From contig NZ_FOWE01000004.1 in NCBI RefSeq assembly GCF_900115395.1, positions 310,001-374,000 on the forward strand: a stretch of 64,000 nucleotides of DNA, given 5' to 3'. Of this stretch, positions 35,485 to 44,916 are shown piece after piece. Made by a program: the position numbers and the translations under genes. This DNA is from Geodermatophilus obscurus (GTDB taxonomy: Bacteria; Actinomycetota; Actinomycetes; Mycobacteriales; Geodermatophilaceae). Within the stretch, counting starts at the first letter, position 1. Each line of letters opens with the position of its first letter. The notes below the pieces were generated by a model, which saw only the letters and a list, made by a program, of their open reading frames with translations, had not been told where the DNA came from and did not search any database.

Positions 35485-36767
35485 TGGCCGCGTTCGACGC
35501 CATCGACGTGCTGCGCGCCAAGCGCGACGGGCAGCGGCTGACGCCCGAGCAGATCCGCTGGGTGATCGGCGCCTACACCGACGGGGCGATCCCCGACGAG
35601 CAGATGAGCGCGCTGCTCATGGCGGTGTTCTTCCGCGGCATGGACGGCGACGAGCTCGCCGTCTGGACGCAGGCGATGATCGACTCGGGCGAGCGCAAGG
35701 ACCTCTCGCCGCTGGGCCGGCCGACGGCGGACAAGCACTCCACCGGCGGGGTGGGCGACAAGACCACGCTGCCGCTCGCGCCGCTGGTCGCCGCGTGCGG
35801 CGTGGCGGTGCCGCAGCTGTCGGGCCGGGGGCTCGGCCACACCGGCGGGACGTTGGACAAGCTCGAGGCGATCCCCGGCTGGCGGGCCGACGTCCACGAG
35901 GAGGCCTACCTGCGGCAGCTGGCCGAGGTGGGCGCGGTCATCTGCACGGCCGGGCACGACCTCGCGCCGGCGGACAAGAAGCTCTACGCGCTGCGCGACG
36001 TAACCGCGACGGTCGAGTCGATCCCGCTGATCGCCAGCTCGATCATGAGCAAGAAGATCGCCGAGGGTGCCGACGCGCTGGTGCTCGACGTGAAGACCGG
36101 GTCCGGGGCGTTCATGAAGGACGCCGAGTCCTCGCGCGAGCTGGCCCGGACGATGGTCGGGCTCGGGGAGGCGGCCGGCGTCAACACGGTGGCGCTGGTG
36201 ACCGCGATGGACCGGCCGCTGGGCCGCAGCGCCGGCAACGCCGTCGAGGTGGCCGAGTCGGTGGAGGTCCTCGCGGGCGGCGGGCCGGCCGACGTCGTCG
36301 AGCTGACCCTGGCGCTGGCGCGGGAGATGCTGACCGGTGCCGGGCGGCCCGACGTCGACCCCGCCGACGCCCTGCGCGACGGCCGCGCCATGGACGTGTG
36401 GCGGCGGATGATCGCCGCGCAGGGCGGCGACCCCGACGCCCCGCTGCCGCAGCCGGCGGAGCGGCACGTGGTCACCGCCCCGGCCACCGGCACGCTCACC
36501 CGCCTGGACGCCTTCGCGCTCGGCGTCACCGCCTGGCGGCTGGGTGCCGGGCGGGCCCGCAAGGAGGACCCGGTGTCGGCGGCGGCCGGCGTCACGTGGA
36601 CGGCGACGGTGGGGGAGCAGGTCACCGAGGGGCAGCCGCTGCTCGAGCTGCACACCGACGACCCGGACCGCATCGAGCGGGCGCTGGAGGCGCTGGAGGG
36701 CGCCGTCGGCGTCGACACCGGCGACGAGCCGCTGCCCCTGCTGCTGGACCGCATCTCCGCCTCCTGA
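35484..36767 (+). CDS. deoA: Thymidine (pyrimidine-nucleoside) phosphorylase
   Basis: A 427-residue enzyme that splits thymidine or deoxyuridine with phosphate into base and deoxyribose-1-phosphate. Diagnostic: DKHSTGGVGDKTTLPLAPLV (phosphate and substrate site), SGRGLGHTGGTLDKLEAIPG (the family signature), ASSIMSKKIAEGADALVLDVK and a C-terminal domain with lipoyl-like strands. Starts with MAAFDAIDVLRAKRDGQ; the ATG overlaps the cdd stop by one base. Last gene of the importer-cdd-deoA operon, ending before the hairpin at 36772-36825. Confidence 0.95.
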   Translation: MAAFDAIDVLRAKRDGQRLTPEQIRWVIGAYTDGAIPDEQMSALLMAVFFRGMDGDELAVWTQAMIDSGERKDLSPLGRPTADKHSTGGVGDKTTLPLAPLVAACGVAVPQLSGRGLGHTGGTLDKLEAIPGWRADVHEEAYLRQLAEVGAVICTAGHDLAPADKKLYALRDVTATVESIPLIASSIMSKKIAEGADALVLDVKTGSGAFMKDAESSRELARTMVGLGEAAGVNTVALVTAMDRPLGRSAGNAVEVAESVEVLAGGGPADVVELTLALAREMLTGAGRPDVDPADALRDGRAMDVWRRMIAAQGGDPDAPLPQPAERHVVTAPATGTLTRLDAFALGVTAWRLGAGRARKEDPVSAAAGVTWTATVGEQVTEGQPLLELHTDDPDRIERALEALEGAVGVDTGDEPLPLLLDRISAS

Positions 36768-36771
36768 GGAA

Positions 36772-36825
36772 CGGCCCTCCTGCCGACCGCTCGCGGGCCT
36801 GCGGCGGGCCCGTGCGGGAGGGCCG
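36772..36825 (+). terminator. Hairpin element after deoA
   Basis: CGGCCCTCC (36772-36780) pairs with GGAGGGCCG (36817-36825). The interior starts with GACCGCTCGCGGGCCTGCGG, related to the loop of the hairpin at 41395-41442. The stop codon and GAGGAA stand directly before it. Confidence 0.55.
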
Positions 36826-36879
36826 CCCGGGCGAGGGCGGCCGACGCCGTCCCGCCGACCAGGAGGACACTGGACGGTC

Positions 36880-37785
36880 GTGACCAGTACGTCCGCGCCC
36901 GTGGTGGCCGACGGCCGCCCCCAGCCCGGCGACCCGGTGGACCCCGACGCCGCGATCTCGGTCCGTGGCCTGGTGAAGCGCTACGGGGACCGGGCCGCCG
37001 TCGACGGGCTGGACCTCGACATCCGCCGCGGGGAGATCTTCGCCCTGCTCGGCCCCAACGGCGCAGGCAAGACGACGACCGTCGAGGTGCTCGAGGGGTA
37101 CCGCTCGCGTGACGGGGGCGAGGTGCGCGTCCTCGGCGTCGACCCCGCCCGCGGCGGCCGCCGGTGGCGGGCCGACCTCGGCATCGTGCTGCAGTCCGGC
37201 GGCGGGGACAGCCAGCTGTCGGTGCGCGAGCAGTTGCAGGCGCGGGCGTCCTACTACGCCGACCCGCGCGACCCCGCCGAGGTGCTGGAGCTCGTCGGGC
37301 TCACCGGGCAGGCCGGGGCCCGCGGACGCGCGCTCTCCGGCGGCCAGCGGCGGCGGTTCGACGTCGCCCTGGGCATCGTCGGCCGCCCGCGGCTGCTGTT
37401 CCTCGACGAGCCCACCACCGGCTTCGACCCGGAGGCGCGCCGCCAGTTCTGGGCGCTGGTCCGCTCGCTGCGCGACCTCGGCACCACGATGCTGCTCACC
37501 ACCCACTACCTCGACGAGGCCGAGGCGCTGGCCGACCGGGTCGGCGTGCTCGCCCACGGCCGGCTCGCCGAGGTGGCGGTCCCGTCGGCGCTGGGCGGGC
37601 GCGGCACCGCGCCGGCGGTCGTGAGCTGGACCGAGGACGGCGTCCGGCGCACCGCCGAGACCGCCACGCCGACCGCGTTCGTCCGGGACCTCGCCGCGCG
37701 CTTCCCCGGCGAGGTGCCCGACCTCGCCGTCAGCCGGCCCACCCTCGAGGACGTCTACCTGAAGATGATCGGCGGCCCCTCATGA
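36880..37785 (+). CDS. ABC-2 exporter ATPase (DrrA/CcmA-like)
   Basis: A 301-residue ATPase. Walker A GPNGAGKTTTVEVLEGY, Q-loop VLQSGGGDSQ, signature LSGGQRRRFDVALG, Walker B LLFLDEPTTGFDPEARR and the switch His in TTHYLDEAE are all present. The C-terminal 80 residues resemble the regulatory extension of drug or polysaccharide exporters. GACACT stands 8 bases before the GTG, and AGGAGG further up is too far (13 bases) for normal use. Coupled by a 4-base overlap to the permease. The substrate is unknown; the genes stand between deoA and add. Confidence 0.9.
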   Translation: MTSTSAPVVADGRPQPGDPVDPDAAISVRGLVKRYGDRAAVDGLDLDIRRGEIFALLGPNGAGKTTTVEVLEGYRSRDGGEVRVLGVDPARGGRRWRADLGIVLQSGGGDSQLSVREQLQARASYYADPRDPAEVLELVGLTGQAGARGRALSGGQRRRFDVALGIVGRPRLLFLDEPTTGFDPEARRQFWALVRSLRDLGTTMLLTTHYLDEAEALADRVGVLAHGRLAEVAVPSALGGRGTAPAVVSWTEDGVRRTAETATPTAFVRDLAARFPGEVPDLAVSRPTLEDVYLKMIGGPS

Positions 37786-38603
37786 CGGTCGGAGCCCCGG
37801 AGCGCACGACACTGCCCTCGCTGGGCCGGGTCTACCGCACCCGCGCCGGCGTCGAGGTCAAGGAGTTCTTCCGCCAGCGGGAGTCGGTGGTCTTCACCCT
37901 CGTGTTCCCGGTCGTGCTCCTGCTGGCCCTCGGCGCGGTGCTCGACTACGACCTCGGCGCGGGCGTGGACTTCCCGCAGTACTTCATGGCCGGGGTGATC
38001 ACCGCGGGGGTGGTCGGCTCGAGCCTGCAGAACATGGCGATCCACATCGCCGGTGAGCGCTCGGACGGCACGCTGAAGAGCCTGGCCGGGACACCGATGC
38101 CCAAGAGCGCCTACTTCGTCGGGAAGGTGGTGCAGGTCCTCGCCGTGACGGCGGCGACGGTGGCGCTGCTGCTGCTGGTCGGCGTCGCGGTATACGGCAT
38201 CGACCTGCCCTCCGGGACGGACTGGCTGACCTTCGCCTGGGTGACCGTGCTGGGCGCGGCGGCCTGCACGCTGCTGGGCATCGCCGTGTCGTCCCTGGCC
38301 CGCAACGGCCGGTCGGCGTCGGCCACGGTCACCCCGCTCGCGCTGGTGCTGGAGTTCGTGTCCGGGGTGTTCCTGCCCTTCGACCAGGTGCCGGGCTGGC
38401 TGCAGGACCTCGCGTCGGTGTTCCCGGTCACGTGGCTGGCGCAGGGCCTGCGGTCGGTGTTCCTGCCCGACGCCCTCGCCGCCTCGGAGCCGGCCGGCTC
38501 GTGGGAGCTCGGCCGGGTGGCGCTGGTGCTGGGTGCCTGGTGCGTGGCCGGGCTGGTGCTGTGCGTCCTGACCTTCCGCTGGCAGGACCGGGGCACGGGA
38601 TAG
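37782..38603 (+). CDS. ABC-2 type exporter permease
   Basis: A 273-residue membrane protein with six helices: VFTLVFPVVLLLALGAVLDY, then YFMAGVITAGVVGSSLQNMA with the family's SDGTLKSLAGTPMPKSAYFVGK loop, and VTPLALVLEFVSGVFLPFDQVPGWLQ near the C-terminal half. It is the partner of the preceding ATPase (4-base overlap). Its TAG stop codon (38601-38603) forms part of the -10 box of add. Confidence 0.9.
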   Translation: MTVGAPERTTLPSLGRVYRTRAGVEVKEFFRQRESVVFTLVFPVVLLLALGAVLDYDLGAGVDFPQYFMAGVITAGVVGSSLQNMAIHIAGERSDGTLKSLAGTPMPKSAYFVGKVVQVLAVTAATVALLLLVGVAVYGIDLPSGTDWLTFAWVTVLGAAACTLLGIAVSSLARNGRSASATVTPLALVLEFVSGVFLPFDQVPGWLQDLASVFPVTWLAQGLRSVFLPDALAASEPAGSWELGRVALVLGAWCVAGLVLCVLTFRWQDRGTG

Positions 38604-38606
38604 CGT
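38601..38606 (+). promoter_or_regulatory. -10 box of add (TAGCGT), overlapping a stop codon
   Basis: TAGCGT is 6 bases before the GTG at 38613; its first three bases are the stop codon of the exporter permease. Confidence 0.6.
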
Positions 38607-38612
38607 CTCCCG

Positions 38613-39689
38613 GTGCCCGCACCGCTCGACGCCGACTCGATCCGCCGCGCCCCCAAGGTCCTCCTGCACGACCACCTCGACGGCGGGCTGCGGCCGCAGA
38701 CGGTGCTCGAGCTCGCCGACGAGGCGGGCTACCGCGACCTCCCGGTCGGTGACGCCGGGTCGCTGGGCCGCTGGTTCCGGCAGGCCGCCGACTCCGGCTC
38801 GCTCGTGCGCTACCTGGAGACGTTCACGCACACCGTCGGGGTGATGCAGCGTCCCGAGGCGGTGCGCCGGGTGGCCCGCGAGTGCGCCCTCGACCTGGCC
38901 GGCGACGGCGTCGTGCACGCCGAGGTGCGCATGGCGCCGGAGCTGCTGACCGCCGGCGGCACCCCGATCGAGGAGGCGGTCGAGGCGATCCTCGACGGGT
39001 TCGCCGCGGGCAGCGCCGACGCCGCCGCGGCCGGCACGCCGATCACCGTCGGCGCGCTGCTGTGCGCGATGCGGCAGGCCGACCGCTGGGAGGAGGTCGC
39101 CGGCCTCGTCGTCCGGTACCGGGACGCCGGCGTCGTCGGCTTCGACCTGGCCGGCCCGGAGATCGGGTTCCCGCCGGACCGGCACCCGGAGGCGATCGCG
39201 CTGCTCGACCGCGCGGGCGCGCACCGAACCATCCACGCCGGCGAGGCCGCCGGGGTCGACAGCATCCGGGCCGCGCTCGACGGCGCCCGCGCCGAGCGGC
39301 TCGGCCACGGCGTGCGGATCGCCGACGAGGTGCCGGGGGAGGGTCCGCTCGGTCCCCTGGCGCAGCGGGTGCGCGACGAGCAGGTGCCGCTGGAGGTCGC
39401 GCCGTCGTCGAACGTGCAGACCGGCGCCTACCCCTCGATCGCCGCCCACCCCGTGGGCCGGCTGCACCGGCTCGGCTTCGCCGTCACCGTCAACACCGAC
39501 AACCGGCTGATGAGCGGGGTGTCGGTGACCAGCGAGCTCACCGACGTCGCGGCTGCCCACGGCTGGGGCTGGGACGACCTGCAGACGGTCACCGAGCGGG
39601 CGCTGGCGGCGGCCTTCCTCGACGACGCCGAGCGCGCCCGGCTGCTCGACGAGGTGGTCCGCCCGGGCTACGCCGCGCTGCGCGGGTGA
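38613..39689 (+). CDS. add: Adenosine deaminase
   Basis: A 358-residue zinc hydrolase turning (deoxy)adenosine into (deoxy)inosine, the substrate of the purine nucleoside phosphorylase encoded at 53345. Metal and catalytic residues: HDHLDGG (first two His ligands, about 19-21), HAGEAAGVDSIR (third His and catalytic Glu), RLGHGVRI (catalytic His) and TVNTDNRLMSG (catalytic Asp). It starts with APLDADSIRRAPKVLLHDHLDGG, typical of actinobacterial enzymes. The GTG has the TAGCGT box 6 bases upstream. Like its relatives it lies near deoA and cdd. Confidence 0.95.
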   Translation: MPAPLDADSIRRAPKVLLHDHLDGGLRPQTVLELADEAGYRDLPVGDAGSLGRWFRQAADSGSLVRYLETFTHTVGVMQRPEAVRRVARECALDLAGDGVVHAEVRMAPELLTAGGTPIEEAVEAILDGFAAGSADAAAAGTPITVGALLCAMRQADRWEEVAGLVVRYRDAGVVGFDLAGPEIGFPPDRHPEAIALLDRAGAHRTIHAGEAAGVDSIRAALDGARAERLGHGVRIADEVPGEGPLGPLAQRVRDEQVPLEVAPSSNVQTGAYPSIAAHPVGRLHRLGFAVTVNTDNRLMSGVSVTSELTDVAAAHGWGWDDLQTVTERALAAAFLDDAERARLLDEVVRPGYAALRG

Positions 39690-39734
39690 GCGCGGCCACT
39701 GCTCGGGGCGGAATGCCGGGGTGATCTCCGCTGC

Positions 39735-39787
39735 TACCGTGGAGGTGCCGGCACTCGCCGGACATCCTCCCGGACGGTCCGTCCGGG
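39735..39787 (+). promoter_or_regulatory. Promoter and leader hairpin of the DEAD-box helicase gene
   Basis: TACCGT (39735-39740) is a good -10 box. CCCGGACGG (39769-39777) and CCGTCCGGG (39779-39787) form a perfect hairpin around one T. If transcription starts near 39747 the leader is about 175 bases, the longest here. The rest of the 233-bp gap shows no gene. Confidence 0.5.
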
Positions 39788-39922
39788 CATGAGCGCATCC
39801 GTGCAGATCCGCCGCGTCCCCGACGCCCGCGATCGCCAGTGAGGACGCAGACCCCACCGACGGGGGAGCGCCCGCGCACCACCACGGGACGCGCCCGAGC
39901 TGTATCGGAGTCCCACACCCGC

Positions 39923-41389
39923 ATGTCCTCGTTCGACCCCGTCGACGTCGTCGACACCCAGAACGACACCCTGATCGACCCCCGGACCACCCCCGAGCCC
40001 GCCGGCCCCACCTTCGGCCAGCTGGGCCTGCCCCAGCCGCTGGTGACCGCGCTGGAGCGGCGCGGCATCCACTCGCCGTTCGCCATCCAGGCCACCGTCC
40101 TCCCCGACGCCCTCGCCGGGCGTGACGTGCTCGGCAAGGCCGCCACCGGGTCGGGCAAGACCCTTGCCTTCGGCCTGCCGATGCTCGCCCGCATGGGCCT
40201 CTCCGCCCGCCGCGGCCCCCGGGCCCCGCGCGCGCTGGTGCTGGTCCCCACCCGCGAGCTCGCCCAGCAGGTGGCCGACAACCTGGCGCCGCTCGGCCAG
40301 ACCACCGGCGTCCAGTTCGTCACCGTCTACGGCGGTGCCCCGATGTACCGCCAGATCCAGCAGCTGCGCCGCGGCGTCGACGTGGTCGTCGCCACCCCCG
40401 GCCGGCTGCAGGACCTGATCAGCCAGGGCGAGGCCACCCTCGCCGAGGTCGAGGTCAGCGTCGTCGACGAGGCCGACTTCATGTCCGACCTCGGCTTCCT
40501 GCCGGTCGTGCAGGAGCTGCTCGACCAGACCCGCCCCGACGCCCAGCGGCTGCTGTTCTCGGCCACGCTGGACGGCGAGGTCGACACCCTGGTCCGCCGC
40601 TACCTCAAGGACCCGGCGCGGCACGAGGTGAAGCGGGCGGGCGACGACGCCCCGCCGGCCGAGCACCTCGCCTACAGCGTCGCCTTCCGCGACAAGGTGC
40701 CGCTCACCCAGGAGCTGGCCGCCCGTCCCGGCCGCACCCTCGTCTTCGCCCGCACCCAGCTGGGCGTGGACCGGCTGACGGAGAACCTGCTGGCGGTCGG
40801 GATCAAGGCCGAGGCGATCCACGGCGGCCTGCCGCAGTCGGCCCGCCGCCGCGCACTGGAGGCGTTCATGGACGCCCGCAGCCCGGTGCTCGTCGCCACC
40901 GACGTCGCCGCCCGCGGCATCCACGTCGACGACGTGTCGCTGGTCCTGCACTACGACCCGCCGGCCGACCACAAGACGTACCTGCACCGCTCGGGCCGCA
41001 CCGCCCGCGCCGGCGCCGGTGGCGTCGTGGTGTCGCTGCTGCTGCCCGACCAGGTCGGTCAGGCCAAGCGGCGCTTCCGCCAGGCGCAGGTCGACCCGCG
41101 TGTCGACCGCGTCCGGCCGGGTGACGCCCCGATCGTCGAGCTCGTCGCCAGCGGCGTGCCCGTGGAGCCGGTCGAGCGGCCGGCCCGCGAGTCGCGGCGT
41201 CCGCACGGCGGCCCCGGTGGCCGGCGTCCCCGCCGTGACGGCGAGCGTCCCCGCCGCGACGGCGACCGTCCCCGCCGGCCCCACGGCGAGGGCGACCGGC
41301 CGCGCCGTCCCTCCGGCGACCGGGACCGCTTCCGCGGTCCGGGTGAGCGTGGGGGACGGTTCGACCGTCCGGCGCCCGCGCGCGACTAG
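39923..41389 (+). CDS. DEAD-box RNA helicase with basic Arg/Gly tail
   Basis: A 488-residue ATP-dependent RNA helicase. Q-motif region FGQLGLPQPLVTALERRGIHSPFAIQ, motif I ATGSGKT, Ia PTRELA, II DEAD within VVDEADFMSDLGFLP, III SAT, V ATDVAARGIHV, VI HRSGRTARAG. The last 70 residues are a basic, disordered tail with repeated PRRDGERPRRDGDRPRR blocks, expected to bind RNA. It may act in ribosome assembly or RNA decay in the cold. The start is uncertain: the ATG at 39923 begins MSSFDPVDVVD; a GTG at 39839 is in frame but lacks a binding site. Confidence 0.92.
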   Translation: MSSFDPVDVVDTQNDTLIDPRTTPEPAGPTFGQLGLPQPLVTALERRGIHSPFAIQATVLPDALAGRDVLGKAATGSGKTLAFGLPMLARMGLSARRGPRAPRALVLVPTRELAQQVADNLAPLGQTTGVQFVTVYGGAPMYRQIQQLRRGVDVVVATPGRLQDLISQGEATLAEVEVSVVDEADFMSDLGFLPVVQELLDQTRPDAQRLLFSATLDGEVDTLVRRYLKDPARHEVKRAGDDAPPAEHLAYSVAFRDKVPLTQELAARPGRTLVFARTQLGVDRLTENLLAVGIKAEAIHGGLPQSARRRALEAFMDARSPVLVATDVAARGIHVDDVSLVLHYDPPADHKTYLHRSGRTARAGAGGVVVSLLLPDQVGQAKRRFRQAQVDPRVDRVRPGDAPIVELVASGVPVEPVERPARESRRPHGGPGGRRPRRDGERPRRDGDRPRRPHGEGDRPRRPSGDRDRFRGPGERGGRFDRPAPARD

Positions 41390-41394
41390 GAGGA

Positions 41395-41442
41395 CCCCGC
41401 GTCCCCCCGCCGCTCGCAGGCTCGCGGCGGGGGGACGCGGGG
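41395..41442 (+). terminator. 19-bp perfect hairpin after the helicase gene
   Basis: CCCCGCGTCCCCCCGCCGC (41395-41413) pairs with its complement at 41424-41442; the loop is TCGCAGGCTC. The helicase stop codon is 5 bases before the stem. First of three hairpins in a row. Confidence 0.8.
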
Positions 41443-41460
41443 CCGTTCCGGCACCCCACC

Positions 41461-41499
41461 ACGGCGGCCGGCCCCGGGACTCCCGGGGCCGGCCGCCGT
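41461..41499. terminator. 18-bp perfect hairpin between convergent genes
   Basis: Positions 41461-41478 (ACGGCGGCCGGCCCCGGG) pair with 41482-41499 around an ACT loop. Confidence 0.8.
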
Positions 41500-41517
41500 G
41501 CTGTTCCCGGCCCGGTC

Positions 41518-41548
41518 GTGCTCTGAGTCCGCGGGGGACTCAGAGCAC
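41518..41548 (-). terminator. 13-bp perfect hairpin beyond the acidic protein gene
   Basis: GTGCTCTGAGTCC (41518-41530) pairs with GGACTCAGAGCAC (41536-41548), loop GCGGG. It lies 2 bases beyond the stop codon of the leftward gene and is the likely terminator for it. Confidence 0.75.
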
Positions 41549-41550
41549 GC

Positions 41551-43107
<1,557 letters not shown>

Positions 43108-43150
43108 GGAGCCCATCCTGCCGGTTCCGGCCGGGAGCGCGCGCCGGGGT

Positions 43151-44359
43151 TCAGACCCGGACCGGCTCCTCCCAGTCGACGTGGTGGCCGGTGAGCCAGG
43201 CGTCGGGCGGCCGGTCCCGCCGCGCCGTCCGGGCGAGGTGGCGCGCGAACAGCGGCATGGCCACCCGGTCGCGCACCCAGCGCCCGACCGGTCCCGGCGC
43301 CTTGGCGTCCCCGGTGCGCTTGCCCCGGCGGACGACGGCCTCCACCCGGCGTCGCCGGAGTGCCTCGTAGGCCCGGAAGGCGTCCGGCACCGACGGGCGG
43401 TCGCGCAGGCAGCGGGCGAGGGTGACGGCGTCCTCGAAGGCCATCGCCGCCCCCTGCCCGGAGGCCGGGGACGCGGCGTGCACGGCGTCACCGACGAGGA
43501 CCATGCCGCCGCGGTGCCAGGTGGGCACCCGGGGGAGATCGCGGGTGGGCCAGCCGGCGAAGAGCCGGTCGGTGGCCTCCAGCAGCGCGTCGGCGGGCAG
43601 GTCGTCGCCGGCGAACAGGTCCCGCAGGCGGGGGCGCCAGGCCTCGGGGTCGTCGGCGGCGAGGTCGGCACCCGTGGGCTCCTGCGGACTCGGCGGGTTC
43701 GCGAACCACCACGTGTCGCCCCCGGGAGCGGTGACGGTGCCCAGGAAGCACCGGCGGCCGAACCAGAAGTCCATGACGCCCGGGGGGCGGCCCAGGTCGA
43801 GCCCCCGGGCGTACCCGCCCACGTTGAGCAGCCCGGTGTAGCGGGCGGCCGGCGCATCCGGGTCGACGAGCGTCCGGGTGCGTGACCGCAGACCGTCCGC
43901 ACCGACGAGCACGTCGCCGTCGGCCGTGGACCCGTCGGCGAAGTGCGCCCGCATACCTCCGCCCGGCAGGGGGCGCGCGTCGACGAGCCGCCGGCCGTGG
44001 TGGACGGGCACCCCGGCGGAGGCGAGCGCCTCGCTCAGCACCGAGTACAGGTCCGCACGGCGGATGCTGGTCGCCCGGAAGCCGTCCGGACGGGGTGCCG
44101 ACGCGTCGAAGGCCACCAGCTCCCGGCCGGTGGCGGTCCGCATGGCCATGCGCGGCGTGGCGAAGCCGGCCGCCTGCACCTGCCCGGCGACCTCCAGGGG
44201 AGCCAGGGCGTCGAGGCCGTTGGCGGCCAGCGTCAGCCAGGCGCCCAGCCCGTCGGCCGGTGCAGCGGTCTCGTGCACCGAGACCGCCGCGCCGATGCGG
44301 TGCAGGGCCAGTGCCGTCGCCGGCCCCGCCAGCCCGCCGCCCACCACGATGACGTCCAC
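43151..44359 (-). CDS. FAD-dependent monooxygenase (UbiH/salicylate hydroxylase type)
   Basis: A 402-residue class A flavoprotein monooxygenase. FAD-binding GGGLAGPATALALHRIGA at the N-terminus, the DG motif VGADGLRSRTRT (about 160), and the GD motif VLVGDAVHAASPASGQGAAMAFEDA (about 285-310). Such enzymes hydroxylate aromatic or polyketide substrates with NAD(P)H and oxygen; the substrate is not visible. The GTG at 44357-44359 has GGAGG 5 bases upstream; starting further back would run into the operator. Divergent from a MarR-family gene with a perfect 20-bp palindrome between them, so it is probably induced by the compound it acts on. Confidence 0.87.
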   Translation of the reverse strand: MDVIVVGGGLAGPATALALHRIGAAVSVHETAAPADGLGAWLTLAANGLDALAPLEVAGQVQAAGFATPRMAMRTATGRELVAFDASAPRPDGFRATSIRRADLYSVLSEALASAGVPVHHGRRLVDARPLPGGGMRAHFADGSTADGDVLVGADGLRSRTRTLVDPDAPAARYTGLLNVGGYARGLDLGRPPGVMDFWFGRRCFLGTVTAPGGDTWWFANPPSPQEPTGADLAADDPEAWRPRLRDLFAGDDLPADALLEATDRLFAGWPTRDLPRVPTWHRGGMVLVGDAVHAASPASGQGAAMAFEDAVTLARCLRDRPSVPDAFRAYEALRRRRVEAVVRRGKRTGDAKAPGPVGRWVRDRVAMPLFARHLARTARRDRPPDAWLTGHHVDWEEPVRV

Positions 44360-44376
44360 GGCGACCTCCACGGGTG

Positions 44377-44396
44377 TTTCGTTCGATCGAACGAAA
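44377..44396. promoter_or_regulatory. Perfect 20-bp palindromic MarR operator
   Basis: TTTCGTTCGATCGAACGAAA is an exact inverted repeat with 10-base half-sites in the 62-bp gap between the divergent monooxygenase and MarR genes. It ends 13 bases before the MarR gene's -10 box and covers its -35 region. It is also AT-richer than its surroundings. Confidence 0.85.
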
Positions 44397-44409
44397 TGAC
44401 CCTGACGGT

Positions 44410-44415
44410 TACTCT
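44410..44415 (+). promoter_or_regulatory. -10 box of the MarR-family gene (TACTCT)
   Basis: TACTCT is 6 bases before the GTG at 44422, with no ribosome-binding site. Confidence 0.55.
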
Positions 44416-44421
44416 CCGGCC

Positions 44422-44910
44422 GTGTCAAGGGCGCACGAGGAGCTGGTGGCCGAGACGCTCGCGGCCGGGCGGGAGCTGTCCACGGCGGCGGTCATGTTCC
44501 ACACGGCCGTCGGTGCGCTCGCCGGCCTGTCGGTCACCGAGACCAAGGCGCTGGAGGTCATCCACCGCGCCGGCCCGCTGACCCCGGCCGACCTCGCCCG
44601 GCACACCGGGCTGGCGCCCGCCTCGGTCACCGCGCTGCTGGACCGCCTCGAGCGCAAGCAGGTGGCCCGCCGCGTGCCGCACCCGACCGACGGCCGCCGT
44701 GCGCTCGTGGAGATCGACCCCGGGCACCTGGCCCGCCAGCAGGAGGTCTTCGCCGACCTCGTGCACCGGCTCGAGGCGCTCGGCGCGCACTTCGACGAGA
44801 CCGAGCTCGCGGCCGTCGTCCGCTACCTGCGGGCCGCGACCGCCGCGCAGACCGAGGCCACGCGGCGGCTCACCGGCGACCGGGCCGGTGAGCCGCCCGC
44901 GGCGAGCTGA
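44422..44910 (+). CDS. MarR-family transcriptional regulator
   Basis: A 162-residue winged-helix repressor. LSVTETKALEVIHRAGPLTPADLARHTGLAPASVTALLDRLERKQVARR (about residues 35-83) is the helix-turn-helix, and VPHPTDGRRALVEI is the wing with the family's D-R-R signature. The N- and C-terminal helices dimerise. The 20-bp palindrome upstream is a natural operator controlling itself and the divergent monooxygenase. GTG start with a TACTCT box 6 bases upstream. It ends 6 bases from the convergent aldehyde dehydrogenase-like gene, and I see no terminator between them. Confidence 0.9.
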   Translation: MSRAHEELVAETLAAGRELSTAAVMFHTAVGALAGLSVTETKALEVIHRAGPLTPADLARHTGLAPASVTALLDRLERKQVARRVPHPTDGRRALVEIDPGHLARQQEVFADLVHRLEALGAHFDETELAAVVRYLRAATAAQTEATRRLTGDRAGEPPAAS

Positions 44911-44916
44911 GGAGGG

